Of a DNA stretch of 21,393 bases, positions 1 through 7,462 are shown in pieces. Source of the DNA: Dehalococcoidia bacterium UBA1152 (lineage in GTDB: Bacteria > Chloroflexota > Dehalococcoidia > Lucifugimonadales > UBA2962); the NCBI GenBank assembly GCA_002311285.1, contig DBZU01000062.1, forward strand, positions 25,042 through 46,434, in the 5' to 3' direction. The translations under genes were made by a program, and so were the position numbers. A model generated the notes under the pieces. That model had not been told where the DNA came from, did not search any database, and saw only the letters and a program-made list of their open reading frames with translations. Every line of letters begins with the position of its first letter. The first letter of the stretch is position 1.

Positions 1-512
1 GCTTCTTTTTTCTCAATCATCACAGCTAATACACCTTGTTCTAAAATATCCATATACCCTTGTAATGAAGAAGCCTTTCCATGGTAATAAGCGGACCCAT
101 ATCCAGTATCTCGTCTAGCATTCGCACCTGCAATTCCAGATCCTTTTTTTGTTATGGGGCTTTCAGGTTGCATTGCATCAGCAGCTTCCTGAGCATCTTC
201 CACGGTTCTAAGATCAGCAAACAATAAATTTGGTATTCCTGCTCCGACCGCTCTTTCTGCTAAATATGTCCTGGGTTCCTGATCAAGTTTTACCATGCCC
301 GTCATATGTTTAAACAAATCAGTTGCTCTGGCAAAACTTTCAAGCGAAAACAAATCATATGGAGCATAAGTACCGGAAAATTCTATATAGTCAATAGTTC
401 CAGCATGTCCAATCACTTCCACCATCCCCGGCCACGGGGAATACATGTGCGTACCAATGGTAGGCTGGTCATTATCAATTAACTCTCGCAATACATTATT
501 ATTGTTAATCAT
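1..512 (-). CDS. HpcH/HpaI-family aldolase, truncated by left edge
   Basis: The reading frame is open from ATG at 512 to the window edge, giving 170 residues, so the C-terminal part is missing. It reads as the HpcH/HpaI aldolase/citrate lyase superfamily (TIM barrel, class II pyruvate aldolases). The family landmarks are GTHMYSPWPGMVEVIG (residues 20-35), a GIPNLLFADLRTVEDA stretch (92-107) and VMIEKKEA at the edge (164-171), where the family's metal-ligand Glu (here Glu167) sits. Members cleave or condense 2-keto-3-deoxy acids with pyruvate. Oddities: the position of the usual active-site His (family GEHAP) is Tyr49 in SGTYAP, and the usual substrate-binding Arg appears as Lys75 in MVKLDQEP. 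It may therefore have a shifted substrate or chemistry. The second metal ligand lies outside the window. It sits 51 nt downstream of the hydrolase gene on the same strand. Only a weak AGGGA ribosome binding site is seen. Confidence 0.75.
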   Translation of the reverse strand, partial: MINNNNVLRELIDNDQPTIGTHMYSPWPGMVEVIGHAGTIDYIEFSGTYAPYDLFSLESFARATDLFKHMTGMVKLDQEPRTYLAERAVGAGIPNLLFADLRTVEDAQEAADAMQPESPITKKGSGIAGANARRDTGYGSAYYHGKASSLQGYMDILEQGVLAVMIEKKE

Positions 513-563
513 ATGTAGTCCCTAATTTGTTATATTGGCTTTTTAATAAGGTGTTTCTGCGTC

Positions 564-1679
564 TTATCGGCTAGTTCGTAGGTTCTTTTTGAAAAAACCT
601 AATACACGTTGACGATATTCGTCGCCAGCAATGTCAAATGCGTCTCCGTGCTCAGCTTCTGGCACCAGCCATAACTCTTTAGGCTGTTTTGCATTCGAAT
701 AAATTGCCTCACTATCTTTAAAAGATATAGTTTCATCCTCTAATCCATGAATTATAAAGATCGGCGTATCAATTAAGTTCATTACGGCTTCTTCTGGAAT
801 AACGTCTTTTCGTTTTAATCCAGTTCTGAGCTCCGAGAACCATACGGTAATTGGAGCGAATGGAAATGCAGGCAGTCCAATAAAGTGGGTAAAACTTTGA
901 GACACCGCACTATCTAAACTTTTAAAGACATCCTCCGTGACAATTGCCTCAACTCGTCCGGGGTTTTCCGCTGCGAAAAGTATCGCGGTTGCCCCTCCGT
1001 TAGATAATCCGAGCAGGCCTATGCTACTTATATCGACGTTTACTTTTTGATCAGTTTTATCACTAAGAGATTCTAGTAAATTGACAGCTGCTAACACATC
1101 TTGTTTTTCGTAATAGCCAAAGGTAACAAATTCTCCTTCACTTTCCCCTCGGTGGCGAAAATCAAATAATAAAACGGTCAGGCCGGCCTGAAAAAGCATG
1201 TCTGCTTGTGGCAGCATTGTTTTTCGGTCCCCTGTGTATCCGTGCAACAAAATTACAGCTTCGTTTGAATCTGCTACTGCTATCCACCCTGCTAGCTTTA
1301 CGCCGTCTCCGGCGACAAATGTTATTGGTTCTGCATTCTTATATAGCTCAGGATAATCGGAAAGTGATTCTTCATCCGATGCTGGTTCTGGGTGGAGAGC
1401 AGTTTCAGAACCAGTCCATGCGACACCTATAAGCAATAGAATTGTAAGCACAATGCTAAGAGATATATATGTTTTTGCTGCTATTGCTACTAAGCGGGGA
1501 AACTGTCTCCATAACATTATTAACAAAATAACTGGAGACGGAACAAACAGCCAAGCCACAAACAAAATTTTCTCGCCAGGGCCTGCTGTCCCCATCACTG
1601 CTGCCAATATAGCAGCAGGCACTGCCAGAATAAAAATCAAACTAATAAACAAATAGTTTAGGTTTTTCCTTTTTATCAT
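564..1679 (-). CDS. membrane-anchored alpha/beta hydrolase
   Basis: This 371-residue protein starts with three hydrophobic segments (about 7-29, 37-57 and 68-88), which should anchor it in the cytoplasmic membrane. An alpha/beta hydrolase domain follows from about residue 115 to the end. The oxyanion-side motif HGYTG lies at 146-150, the nucleophile elbow GLSNG at 224-228 (Ser226), the likely acid Asp315 in HGLEDETIS, and the catalytic His344 in AEHGDAF. All triad members are present, so it is probably an active serine hydrolase (esterase, lipase or peptidase-like). The substrate cannot be told from sequence. It resembles the group of hydrolases with the GEFVTFGYYEKQDV-type region, often annotated as alpha/beta fold or dienelactone-like. 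It lies 13 nt downstream of uvrA on the same strand, so the two are probably co-transcribed, although no functional link is obvious. Confidence 0.85.
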   Translation of the reverse strand: MIKRKNLNYLFISLIFILAVPAAILAAVMGTAGPGEKILFVAWLFVPSPVILLIMLWRQFPRLVAIAAKTYISLSIVLTILLLIGVAWTGSETALHPEPASDEESLSDYPELYKNAEPITFVAGDGVKLAGWIAVADSNEAVILLHGYTGDRKTMLPQADMLFQAGLTVLLFDFRHRGESEGEFVTFGYYEKQDVLAAVNLLESLSDKTDQKVNVDISSIGLLGLSNGGATAILFAAENPGRVEAIVTEDVFKSLDSAVSQSFTHFIGLPAFPFAPITVWFSELRTGLKRKDVIPEEAVMNLIDTPIFIIHGLEDETISFKDSEAIYSNAKQPKELWLVPEAEHGDAFDIAGDEYRQRVLGFFKKNLRTSR

Positions 1680-1692
1680 TGTTCTGTTCTGT

Positions 1693-4674
1693 CTAATCCT
1701 TTTTGAAGCCGTTTTTCCTTAGATGATTTTTCAAGTAGATGCCTGTAGAAGAAGATTTTCGTTGAATAATTTGGTTTGGGGTACCCTTAGCCACCACTTC
1801 GCCACCCTCATCGCCTGCTCCCGGACCTAGATCGATTATCCAATCAGCATTTTTAATTAAATCAAGATGGTGTTCTATTAAAACCACTGTATTGCCTGCG
1901 TCAACTAATCTTTTCAAAACTTTTAGTAAATAAGCGCAATCATGAAAAGATAACCCAGTGGTAGGCTCATCAAGTATATAAATCGTGTTGCCGGTAGCTC
2001 TTTTACTTAACTCAGTCGCTAGCTTGACCCGCTGTGCTTCCCCTCCTGATAACGTAGTCGCTGGCTGGCCAAGGCGAATATATCCTAATCCTACATCTTC
2101 CATAGTTTGAAGCTTTTTTCTAATACCAGGAATCTTATCAAATATGCTTAAGCCCTCAGTGACAGTTGAATTCAACACGTCCGCAATAGATTTTCTCCGA
2201 TAATAAACCTCTAGTGCCTCGCGATTATATCTAGCCCCTTTACACACCTCACAAGGAACAGTTACGTCAGGTAAAAACTGCATCTCTATTTGTATATAGC
2301 CATCGCCTTTGCACGCCTCGCATCTGCCGCCTTTAACATTAAAGGAGAATCGACCAGGTTTATATCCACGTATTTTTGCTTCAGGAAGTGAGGAATACAG
2401 ATCTCTTATCTGCGTAAATGTGCCGGTATAAGTCGCAGGGTTGGATCTGGGGGTGCGCCCAATGGGAGATTGGTCTATTTCGACAACCTTATCAAGGTTT
2501 TCTATCCCTTCAATTGCCTGGTGTAATCCAGGTCGATGCTTCGATTTATAAAAATGGCGAGCAAGTGCTTTATACAAAATTTCGTTAATAAGGGTGCTTT
2601 TACCAGACCCGGATGCTCCAGTTATACAAACAAGCTTTCCAAGGGGAATCTCAACGTCTATCGCTTTTAAGTTATTTTCTTCTGCTCTGACAATTTTCAG
2701 GATTAGTCCATTGCCTGCCCTCGGCTTTTTTGGGGTCTCAATGCTTCTGGCGCCAGAGAGATACGCTCCCGTTACTGATTTAGGCTCATCTATTATCTGT
2801 TGTATCGAGCCTGTTGCTACAACATGTCCTCCATGCTCTCCGGCTCCAGGGCCCAAATCGACTATATAATCAGCAGCCCTCATTATTGCTTCATCATGTT
2901 CTACCACAATTACCGTATTGCCGATGTCCCGTAACCGCTGCAATGTTTTTATTAGCCTGGTTCCATCTGAGGGATGCAGGCCTATCGACGGTTCGTCACA
3001 TACATATAAAACGCCTGTTAACCCAGACCCTATTTGCGTCGCAAGTCGGATTCGCTGTGATTCGCCGCCTGATAATGTAGACGCGGCCCTGCTAAGAGTT
3101 AAATAGTCTAGGCCGATGTTTATCAAAAAGCTAAGTCTTTCTTGGATTTCCTTTAGGATTTGACCTGCGATAGCTTGCTCCCTGCTGTTAAGGAAGTCTG
3201 GGTCATAATTGTCTTTCGCCTTTCTCTTACCGGAAGCTTTCCCATTCATCAAAGACGACACCCAGTGTAAGGTGTCAGAGATCGATTTATCGGTGATGTC
3301 GACAATGCCTTGGCCGCCTATTTTTACGGCCAAAGCTTCTGGTTTTAGTCTCTTCCCTTCACACGTGCTGCATGGCTGTCGCGCCATATATCTCTCTATA
3401 TCTTTGCGAACATTTTCGGAGGCTGTTTCCCTATGCCTCCTCTCTAGATTATTAATTACACCCTCAAACGTGGTACTCCAATTAAATTCACGGCCTTTTT
3501 TCGTTATATGAGTCATTAAAAGCTTGGTGTTTCCTGCGCCATGAAGAATGAGCTCTATATGTTCATTAGATAATTTGTTAACGGGTACTATTGTGGAAAA
3601 CTCAAATTTTCTAGAAACGGATTTCAAAAGACTGTCAAACCATGGACTAGACATTCGACTGCGTTTCCATGGTTCAATAGCGCCTTCACTTAGGCTCAAT
3701 GATTCATTGGGGATAACCAAGTCGGGGTCAACTTTAAGCTTGTAGCCCAGTCCCGTACATTTCGAGCAGGCTCCATGAGGATTATTGAAGGAAAATGTCC
3801 TTGGTTCGATTTCGCCTAAAGAAATATTGCACTTAGTACAGGCAAAGTTTTCGGAGAATATTTTTTCCTCACCGCCAGGCCCCGCTACAAGGACAATTCC
3901 TTTTGCAAGCTTCATTGCTTGCTCTACAGAATCGGACACCCTGCTGATATCTACATTCTCTCCCATGACAAGCCTGTCTACAATTATTTCAATATTGTGC
4001 CATTTCTTTTTGTCTAACGTGATCTCGTCAGACAAATCTATCATTTCGCCGTTGATTCTAGCCCTTACATATCCTGCCTTCCTGGCTCCTTCAAGAACAT
4101 CCTGGTGCTCGCCTTTTTTACGTCTAGCCACAGGCGCTAAAATTTGTACTCTGCTTTTTTGTGGTAGCCCAAGTACCACATCAACAATCTGCTGCACGGT
4201 CTGCATTTCAACCGGTTTTCCACATTTATGGCAAGTCGGTCGGCCTACACGAGCAAATAAAAGCCTTAAATAATCATAAACCTCCGTGACGGTGCCCACT
4301 GTAGATCTAGGGTTATGGGAAGTGCCTTTTTGGTCTATGGATATTGCTGGGGATAATCCTCCGATATAGTCAACATCAGGTTTATCCATGCGGCCCAAGA
4401 ATTGTCGGGCATATGATGAAAGAGATTCGACATATCGGCGTTGTCCTTCAGCGTATATGGTGTCAAAAGCAAGAGTGCTCTTGCCGGATCCCGAAACTCC
4501 CGTCATAACTACCAGGCTATTTCTAGGTATAGTTACTTCGATATTTTTTAGGTTATGCTCTTTTGCACCCTTTACAATTATGCTTCCCAGTGGCTTAGTA
4601 GTTATTTGTGAATTCGCGATTCCCGGAGCTTTCTTTTTTGTTTTGGCTGATTGATTTTGGTTAAGTTTGGCCAT
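1693..4674 (-). CDS. uvrA: UvrABC excinuclease subunit A
   Basis: UvrA is the DNA-damage sensor ATPase of nucleotide excision repair. It dimerises, scans DNA and loads UvrB. This copy is complete at 993 residues from the ATG at 4674. It has two ABC ATPase modules: the first P-loop GVSGSGKST at about 59-67 with signature LSGGESQR near 531, and the second P-loop GASGSGKST near 685 with signature LSGGEAQR near 872. Cys pairs of the zinc modules are visible (CHKCGKP, CTKC...CSKC, CSTC, and CEACKGDGY with CEVCKG near 783-812). The frame stays open upstream to a TTG at 4803 and an ATG at 4794. I prefer 4674 because an extended -10 element at 4772-4780 would start transcription inside that extension and because UvrA proteins normally begin shortly before the GAKEHNLKNI motif. 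A lysine-rich tail of about 30 residues precedes that motif. It is the first gene of a unit with the downstream hydrolase. Confidence 0.97.
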   Translation of the reverse strand: MAKLNQNQSAKTKKKAPGIANSQITTKPLGSIIVKGAKEHNLKNIEVTIPRNSLVVMTGVSGSGKSTLAFDTIYAEGQRRYVESLSSYARQFLGRMDKPDVDYIGGLSPAISIDQKGTSHNPRSTVGTVTEVYDYLRLLFARVGRPTCHKCGKPVEMQTVQQIVDVVLGLPQKSRVQILAPVARRKKGEHQDVLEGARKAGYVRARINGEMIDLSDEITLDKKKWHNIEIIVDRLVMGENVDISRVSDSVEQAMKLAKGIVLVAGPGGEEKIFSENFACTKCNISLGEIEPRTFSFNNPHGACSKCTGLGYKLKVDPDLVIPNESLSLSEGAIEPWKRSRMSSPWFDSLLKSVSRKFEFSTIVPVNKLSNEHIELILHGAGNTKLLMTHITKKGREFNWSTTFEGVINNLERRHRETASENVRKDIERYMARQPCSTCEGKRLKPEALAVKIGGQGIVDITDKSISDTLHWVSSLMNGKASGKRKAKDNYDPDFLNSREQAIAGQILKEIQERLSFLINIGLDYLTLSRAASTLSGGESQRIRLATQIGSGLTGVLYVCDEPSIGLHPSDGTRLIKTLQRLRDIGNTVIVVEHDEAIMRAADYIVDLGPGAGEHGGHVVATGSIQQIIDEPKSVTGAYLSGARSIETPKKPRAGNGLILKIVRAEENNLKAIDVEIPLGKLVCITGASGSGKSTLINEILYKALARHFYKSKHRPGLHQAIEGIENLDKVVEIDQSPIGRTPRSNPATYTGTFTQIRDLYSSLPEAKIRGYKPGRFSFNVKGGRCEACKGDGYIQIEMQFLPDVTVPCEVCKGARYNREALEVYYRRKSIADVLNSTVTEGLSIFDKIPGIRKKLQTMEDVGLGYIRLGQPATTLSGGEAQRVKLATELSKRATGNTIYILDEPTTGLSFHDCAYLLKVLKRLVDAGNTVVLIEHHLDLIKNADWIIDLGPGAGDEGGEVVAKGTPNQIIQRKSSSTGIYLKNHLRKNGFKKD

Positions 4675-4771
4675 CTCAATAGTTAATTTCTTTATATATA
4701 ATATGCTTTCCTGGCGCCCAGCGTATAAGATATTAGAAAGGCGGTTAGGTAGCCATTGATCACAGTGTTCA

Positions 4772-4780
4772 ATTGTAGCA
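4772..4780 (-). promoter_or_regulatory. extended -10 promoter element for uvrA
   Basis: Read on the minus strand this is TGCTACAAT, an extended -10 (TGnTATAAT-like). No good -35 is seen at 17 nt. Transcription would start near 4765, giving a uvrA leader of about 90 nt and excluding the in-frame upstream starts at 4803 and 4794. The same 10-mer (TGCTACAATT) occurs on the opposite strand as the candidate rpsU promoter. Confidence 0.45.
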
Positions 4781-4861
4781 TCAGGGAAGCGCATTCCGGG
4801 CAATCAACGCGTTTTTCCTGTTACATGGATTAAATATCCTTCGCTCTATTAGCATATATCG

Positions 4862-4870
4862 TGCTACAAT
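4862..4870 (+). promoter_or_regulatory. extended -10 promoter element for rpsU
   Basis: TGCTACAAT fits an extended -10 element, with no convincing -35 hexamer upstream. The start of transcription would fall near 4877, immediately before a 7-bp hairpin (4879-4897), giving a leader of about 90 nt before rpsU. It is divergent from the matching element for uvrA. Confidence 0.45.
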
Positions 4871-4878
4871 TCTGTTCT

Positions 4879-4897
4879 GAGCGGCACGACGCCGCTC
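4879..4897 (+). promoter_or_regulatory. GC-rich leader hairpin upstream of rpsU
   Basis: GAGCGGC and GCCGCTC form a perfect 7-bp stem around the loop ACGAC, followed by a T-rich run (TTATTTCTTTGTTTT). The shape is that of an intrinsic terminator. No gene on this strand ends upstream, and the predicted transcription start is only a few nt away. A 5'-end stem or an attenuator in the rpsU leader is therefore more likely than a gene terminator. Confidence 0.5.
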
Positions 4898-4968
4898 TTA
4901 TTTCTTTGTTTTGCTTAAACGCTTAACTTTACAAAAGTATTTAGGAGCATCGTACTTAGGAGGTATGC

Positions 4969-5169
4969 TTGGCTTACGTCGTATTAAGAGACGGAGAAGA
5001 CGGTGAGGCGTTAGTTAAGCGCTTTCAGTCTATAATTCAACGTGCAGGAATCATGAGAGAGTTGAGAGATAGGAGATTTTTCAGATCTAAGGGAGAGCAA
5101 ACTCGCATTGATAAAGCCAGGGCTATTCGCCGTGCTCGTAGACGCCGCAGACCTAGAGTGCAGACCTAG
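4969..5169 (+). CDS. rpsU: 30S ribosomal protein bS21
   Basis: This 66-residue, very basic protein matches bS21, the small-subunit protein near the anti-Shine-Dalgarno end of 16S rRNA that assists initiation. The typical pattern is visible: VVLRDGEDGEALVKRFQ (4-20), then the helical REL-RDRRFFRSKGEQ region and an Arg-rich tail RRARRRRRPR. The start is TTG at 4969, placed 5 nt after a strong TTAGGAGG ribosome binding site (4956-4963). An ATG at 4965 is out of frame and opens only a 13-residue frame. The 3' end contains a 13-bp tandem duplication (5147-5172) that changes the last residues to VQT. It stands alone on the plus strand, divergent from uvrA and convergent with pyrE. Confidence 0.9.
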   Translation: MAYVVLRDGEDGEALVKRFQSIIQRAGIMRELRDRRFFRSKGEQTRIDKARAIRRARRRRRPRVQT

Positions 5170-5172
5170 AGT
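5147..5172 (+). repeat. 13-bp perfect tandem duplication at the end of rpsU
   Basis: GCAGACCTAGAGT occurs twice back to back (5147-5159 and 5160-5172). The first copy supplies codons for the Arg-Pro-Arg-Val tail. The second is read in another frame, adds Gln-Thr and supplies the TAG stop. With one copy removed the gene would end ...RPRV followed by TAG, so the duplication extends the protein by two residues. Confidence 0.9.
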
Positions 5173-5350
5173 ATAGTGTTCTGTAGGGTTTTCCCTCTCC
5201 GATAAAATTCCTTTTTAGTCTTTGAGGTTATTTTAGGAATCCCTATAAATAGTGGCGCGCGTTAATAATGGTTTATTGGTTCTGCGAAAGTTATTCCTGT
5301 TGTAGTGAAAAGGGTTTATACCTATTCCCTGTCCCTCTCCGGAAGTAGAT

Positions 5351-5370
5351 TAAGGCGTTTTCTCGCCTTA
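5351..5370. other. perfect hairpin between rpsU and pyrE
   Basis: TAAGGCG and CGCCTTA pair perfectly (7 bp) around a TTTTCT loop, in the 220-bp gap between two convergent genes. There is no T-run after the stem on either strand, so it is a weak candidate for a bidirectional terminator. The rest of the gap shows only two copies of CCCTCTCCG, near 5190 and 5332, and no gene. Confidence 0.4.
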
Positions 5371-5389
5371 GCATCCTTGCTCCTCTCGC

Positions 5390-5944
5390 TCACTCAATTA
5401 TGCCTTCGGAGGTTGCAGATAATAGAGACTCAAACTGATAGCCTCGTCTTCTAATTTCTTTTGAACCGCCCTCATTCCTATCAAGAATGCTGAATATGGC
5501 TGTAATTTCACATCCTTCTTTTTCAAGTTCAGCCACTGCGTGAAATATATTTTTCCCGGATGTGCATGTGTCATCAACAACTGCAACCTTCATGCCGGGT
5601 TGTATTTTCCCTTCAATTGATTTGGTTGTGCCATGTCCTTTAGGCCGGTTTCGAACTATAAGGCCTGGCATGGGAGTGTTCTCCGTATAGCTCAACAATG
5701 AAACCGCAGCTACTATAGGGTCAGCCCCTAAAGTCGGCCCGGCAACAGCTTGTGCTCCGCTCGCTGTAACTAAGGGCAATATTGCTTTAGCTATCAAATA
5801 ACTACCTTCTGGATTAAGTGTAAGAATTCTGCCGTCAAAATAATAAGATGAAGTGCCGCCAGCCGATAGGGCAAAAGACCCAAACTGCAGCGCCCCTATA
5901 TCCAGGGCTAGCTGTTTGATTCTTTTAATTAGCTTCTCAGGCAT
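5390..5944 (-). CDS. pyrE: orotate phosphoribosyltransferase
   Basis: PyrE joins orotate to PRPP to give orotidine 5'-monophosphate in de novo pyrimidine synthesis. The type I PRTase fold is clear. The PRPP-binding motif VAVVDDTCTSGKN lies near residues 120-132, the flexible catalytic loop VRNRPKGHGTTKSIEG near 97-112, and the N-terminal LSAGGTSSYYFDGR hood matches the family. The canonical loop RKxxKxH reads RNRPKGH here, so the first Lys, which normally reaches into the neighbouring subunit, is Asn. I place the start at the ATG at 5944 (184 residues), 10 nt after the SDR stop. A TTG at 5965 would add seven residues and overlap the SDR gene by 11 nt. It is the last gene of the obgE-nadD-SDR-pyrE run. 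Confidence 0.9.
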   Translation of the reverse strand: MPEKLIKRIKQLALDIGALQFGSFALSAGGTSSYYFDGRILTLNPEGSYLIAKAILPLVTASGAQAVAGPTLGADPIVAAVSLLSYTENTPMPGLIVRNRPKGHGTTKSIEGKIQPGMKVAVVDDTCTSGKNIFHAVAELEKEGCEITAIFSILDRNEGGSKEIRRRGYQFESLLSATSEGIIE

Positions 5945-5954
5945 TTTTGTGCTC

Positions 5955-6830
5955 TTAGCCTTCAAATCCCTTTATGCGTATGGCATATAAGTCCTTGTCG
6001 TATACCTCTTTTACTCGTTTAGCCCATTGAGCATGATCAACGTCTACGTCTATCTGTCTTCCTGCCAAAGCATCAGCGCCTCCAGCAGCAACAAAGACCA
6101 GGCTTTCCACCGCTTTTGCTATCGGTGTGTCACTGCCCTCTTCGAAGGCCTCTCTAATAAAATTGACTATAGGATTGTTCTCCTCAGGCTGCGATGCAGA
6201 ATATTCAGTCATGTCTGTTCTAACTGTGCCAGGATGATAGGCTATTACAACTATGCCTTGCCTGGCAGCCTCATCCGCAAGGCATTCAGTCCACATGGTT
6301 AATGCCGCCTTGGATGCGCAGTATGCCGAGTAGTTTGAACTGGCGACTCCCGCGGCGGCGCTTGAAACATTAACTACTCTACCTTTGCCTCTTTCAACCA
6401 TGCTTGAGATAACTGACTTAGATACTAGAAATTGTCCGAGCACGTTCACTTCAAAAACTTTCCACCACTCCTTAGGATCTAATGTCCAATCAGCGCCAGT
6501 TGGACCTGCAACACCAGCATTATTGATCAGTATGTCAATGGCGCCAAGTTCTTTTTCGATGTTTTTGATTGCAGCATTAATAGAATCTTGATTTAAGAGA
6601 TCACACGGTGTTTCTACTGCTGTTCCTCCTGAGTCCCGAATTTTATCTCCTACCTTGCGCAGATTTGTGCTCGACCTTGCTATTAGCCCGACTGATGCTC
6701 CATGTGAAGCAAGAGCGACAGAAAATGCTTTTCCTAGGCCTCTACTAGCACCAGTAATCACAGCCACTTGTCCTTTTAAGTCAATGTCATTCATTTTTCC
6801 GTTCTCATAAACTTTTACCTTGCCCAGCAT
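5955..6830 (-). CDS. short-chain dehydrogenase/reductase
   Basis: This is a classical SDR of 291 residues with a Rossmann fold. The cofactor motif TGASRGLG lies at 26-33, NNAG at 103-106, the structural Asn at 129, and the catalytic Ser156/157, Tyr170 and Lys174 in SAYCASK. Arg51 after the second beta strand (GLIARSS) suggests a preference for NADP(H). The substrate is not predictable. The C-terminal part (VDVDHAQW, EVYDKDLYAI) resembles SDRs annotated loosely as 3-oxoacyl-ACP reductase-like. An ATG at 6794 (MNDIDLKGQVAV) is an alternative start. It would remove 12 residues and sits nearer the usual SDR start, after a weak GAGAACGG. The gene lies between nadD (12-nt gap) and pyrE, so it is probably co-transcribed with them. 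Confidence 0.85.
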   Translation of the reverse strand: MLGKVKVYENGKMNDIDLKGQVAVITGASRGLGKAFSVALASHGASVGLIARSSTNLRKVGDKIRDSGGTAVETPCDLLNQDSINAAIKNIEKELGAIDILINNAGVAGPTGADWTLDPKEWWKVFEVNVLGQFLVSKSVISSMVERGKGRVVNVSSAAAGVASSNYSAYCASKAALTMWTECLADEAARQGIVVIAYHPGTVRTDMTEYSASQPEENNPIVNFIREAFEEGSDTPIAKAVESLVFVAAGGADALAGRQIDVDVDHAQWAKRVKEVYDKDLYAIRIKGFEG

Positions 6831-6842
6831 ATGTTTTCATTT

Positions 6843-7436
6843 TCAATAAAGTTTGTTTTCTATAATATAGTTTTCGATTCCTTTTGGCACATAGGGACTA
6901 ATGGATTCGTTTCTTGAAGCCAGCTCTCTTATACGCGAAGATGTTACTTCGATTATTTCCCCGCGCAAAACCGATATTCTTTCATTGGCATCCGGATGTA
7001 GCCTTTGAACATTACCGAGGTCAATTTCGTTTTCAGTTCTGACAAAAATTGCTAGTTTAGCCAAGGATAAAACTGTATTAATCGATTTCCATTGATCAAA
7101 TTTCTTTATAAGGTCTGACCCCACTAATAATGTTAGTTCATTTTCAGGATAGGCTTTATTTAATTGCAGTAAAGTGTCAACCGTATGGCTAGGGCCTCCT
7201 CTTGTAATTTCAATATCGGATACCTCCATATCAGCCTTTCCTGAGATAGCAATTTTAACCATTTCTACCCTGTGGCGAGCCGCTGATATCGGTCGGCCTG
7301 TTTTCATCCATGGTTCGCCTGATACAACCCATAAAACGGAATCCAGGTCCAATTTTAGTAACGCTTCATCGGATTTTTCAATATGACCGATGTGCACGGG
7401 GTCAAACGTGCCGCCAAATACACCAATTTTTTTCAT
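6843..7436 (-). CDS. nadD: nicotinate-nucleotide adenylyltransferase
   Basis: NadD adenylates nicotinate mononucleotide to deamido-NAD in NAD synthesis. The 197-residue length is normal. The nucleotidyltransferase signature GGTFDPVHIGH is at 8-18 (His15 and His18 bind ATP phosphates), GGPSHTVDTL near 80-89, GSDLIKKFDQW near 107-117, and the C-terminal ISSxxIR-type motif appears as TSSRIRE at 165-171. It follows obgE with a 26-nt gap, a common bacterial arrangement. The rsfS gene that often follows nadD is absent here and an SDR gene takes its place. Confidence 0.93.
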   Translation of the reverse strand: MKKIGVFGGTFDPVHIGHIEKSDEALLKLDLDSVLWVVSGEPWMKTGRPISAARHRVEMVKIAISGKADMEVSDIEITRGGPSHTVDTLLQLNKAYPENELTLLVGSDLIKKFDQWKSINTVLSLAKLAIFVRTENEIDLGNVQRLHPDANERISVLRGEIIEVTSSRIRELASRNESISPYVPKGIENYIIENKLY

Positions 7437-7462
7437 CGCTGTCCCTGTTGTTTACAGCTATT

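Noticed and set aside
2594..4654. Several long open frames on the plus strand across uvrA (for example 3785-4273)
   Set aside because: They lie fully antisense to a complete, highly conserved uvrA, show no recognisable domain and lack ribosome binding sites. They are shadows of the uvrA codon pattern.
4965..5006. Tiny frame from ATG 4965 (MLGLRRIKRRRRR) overlapping the start of rpsU
   Set aside because: The ATG is only 1-2 nt after the ribosome binding site core, while the TTG at 4969 is at good spacing and opens the true bS21 frame. The basic residues come from the rpsU reading in another phase.
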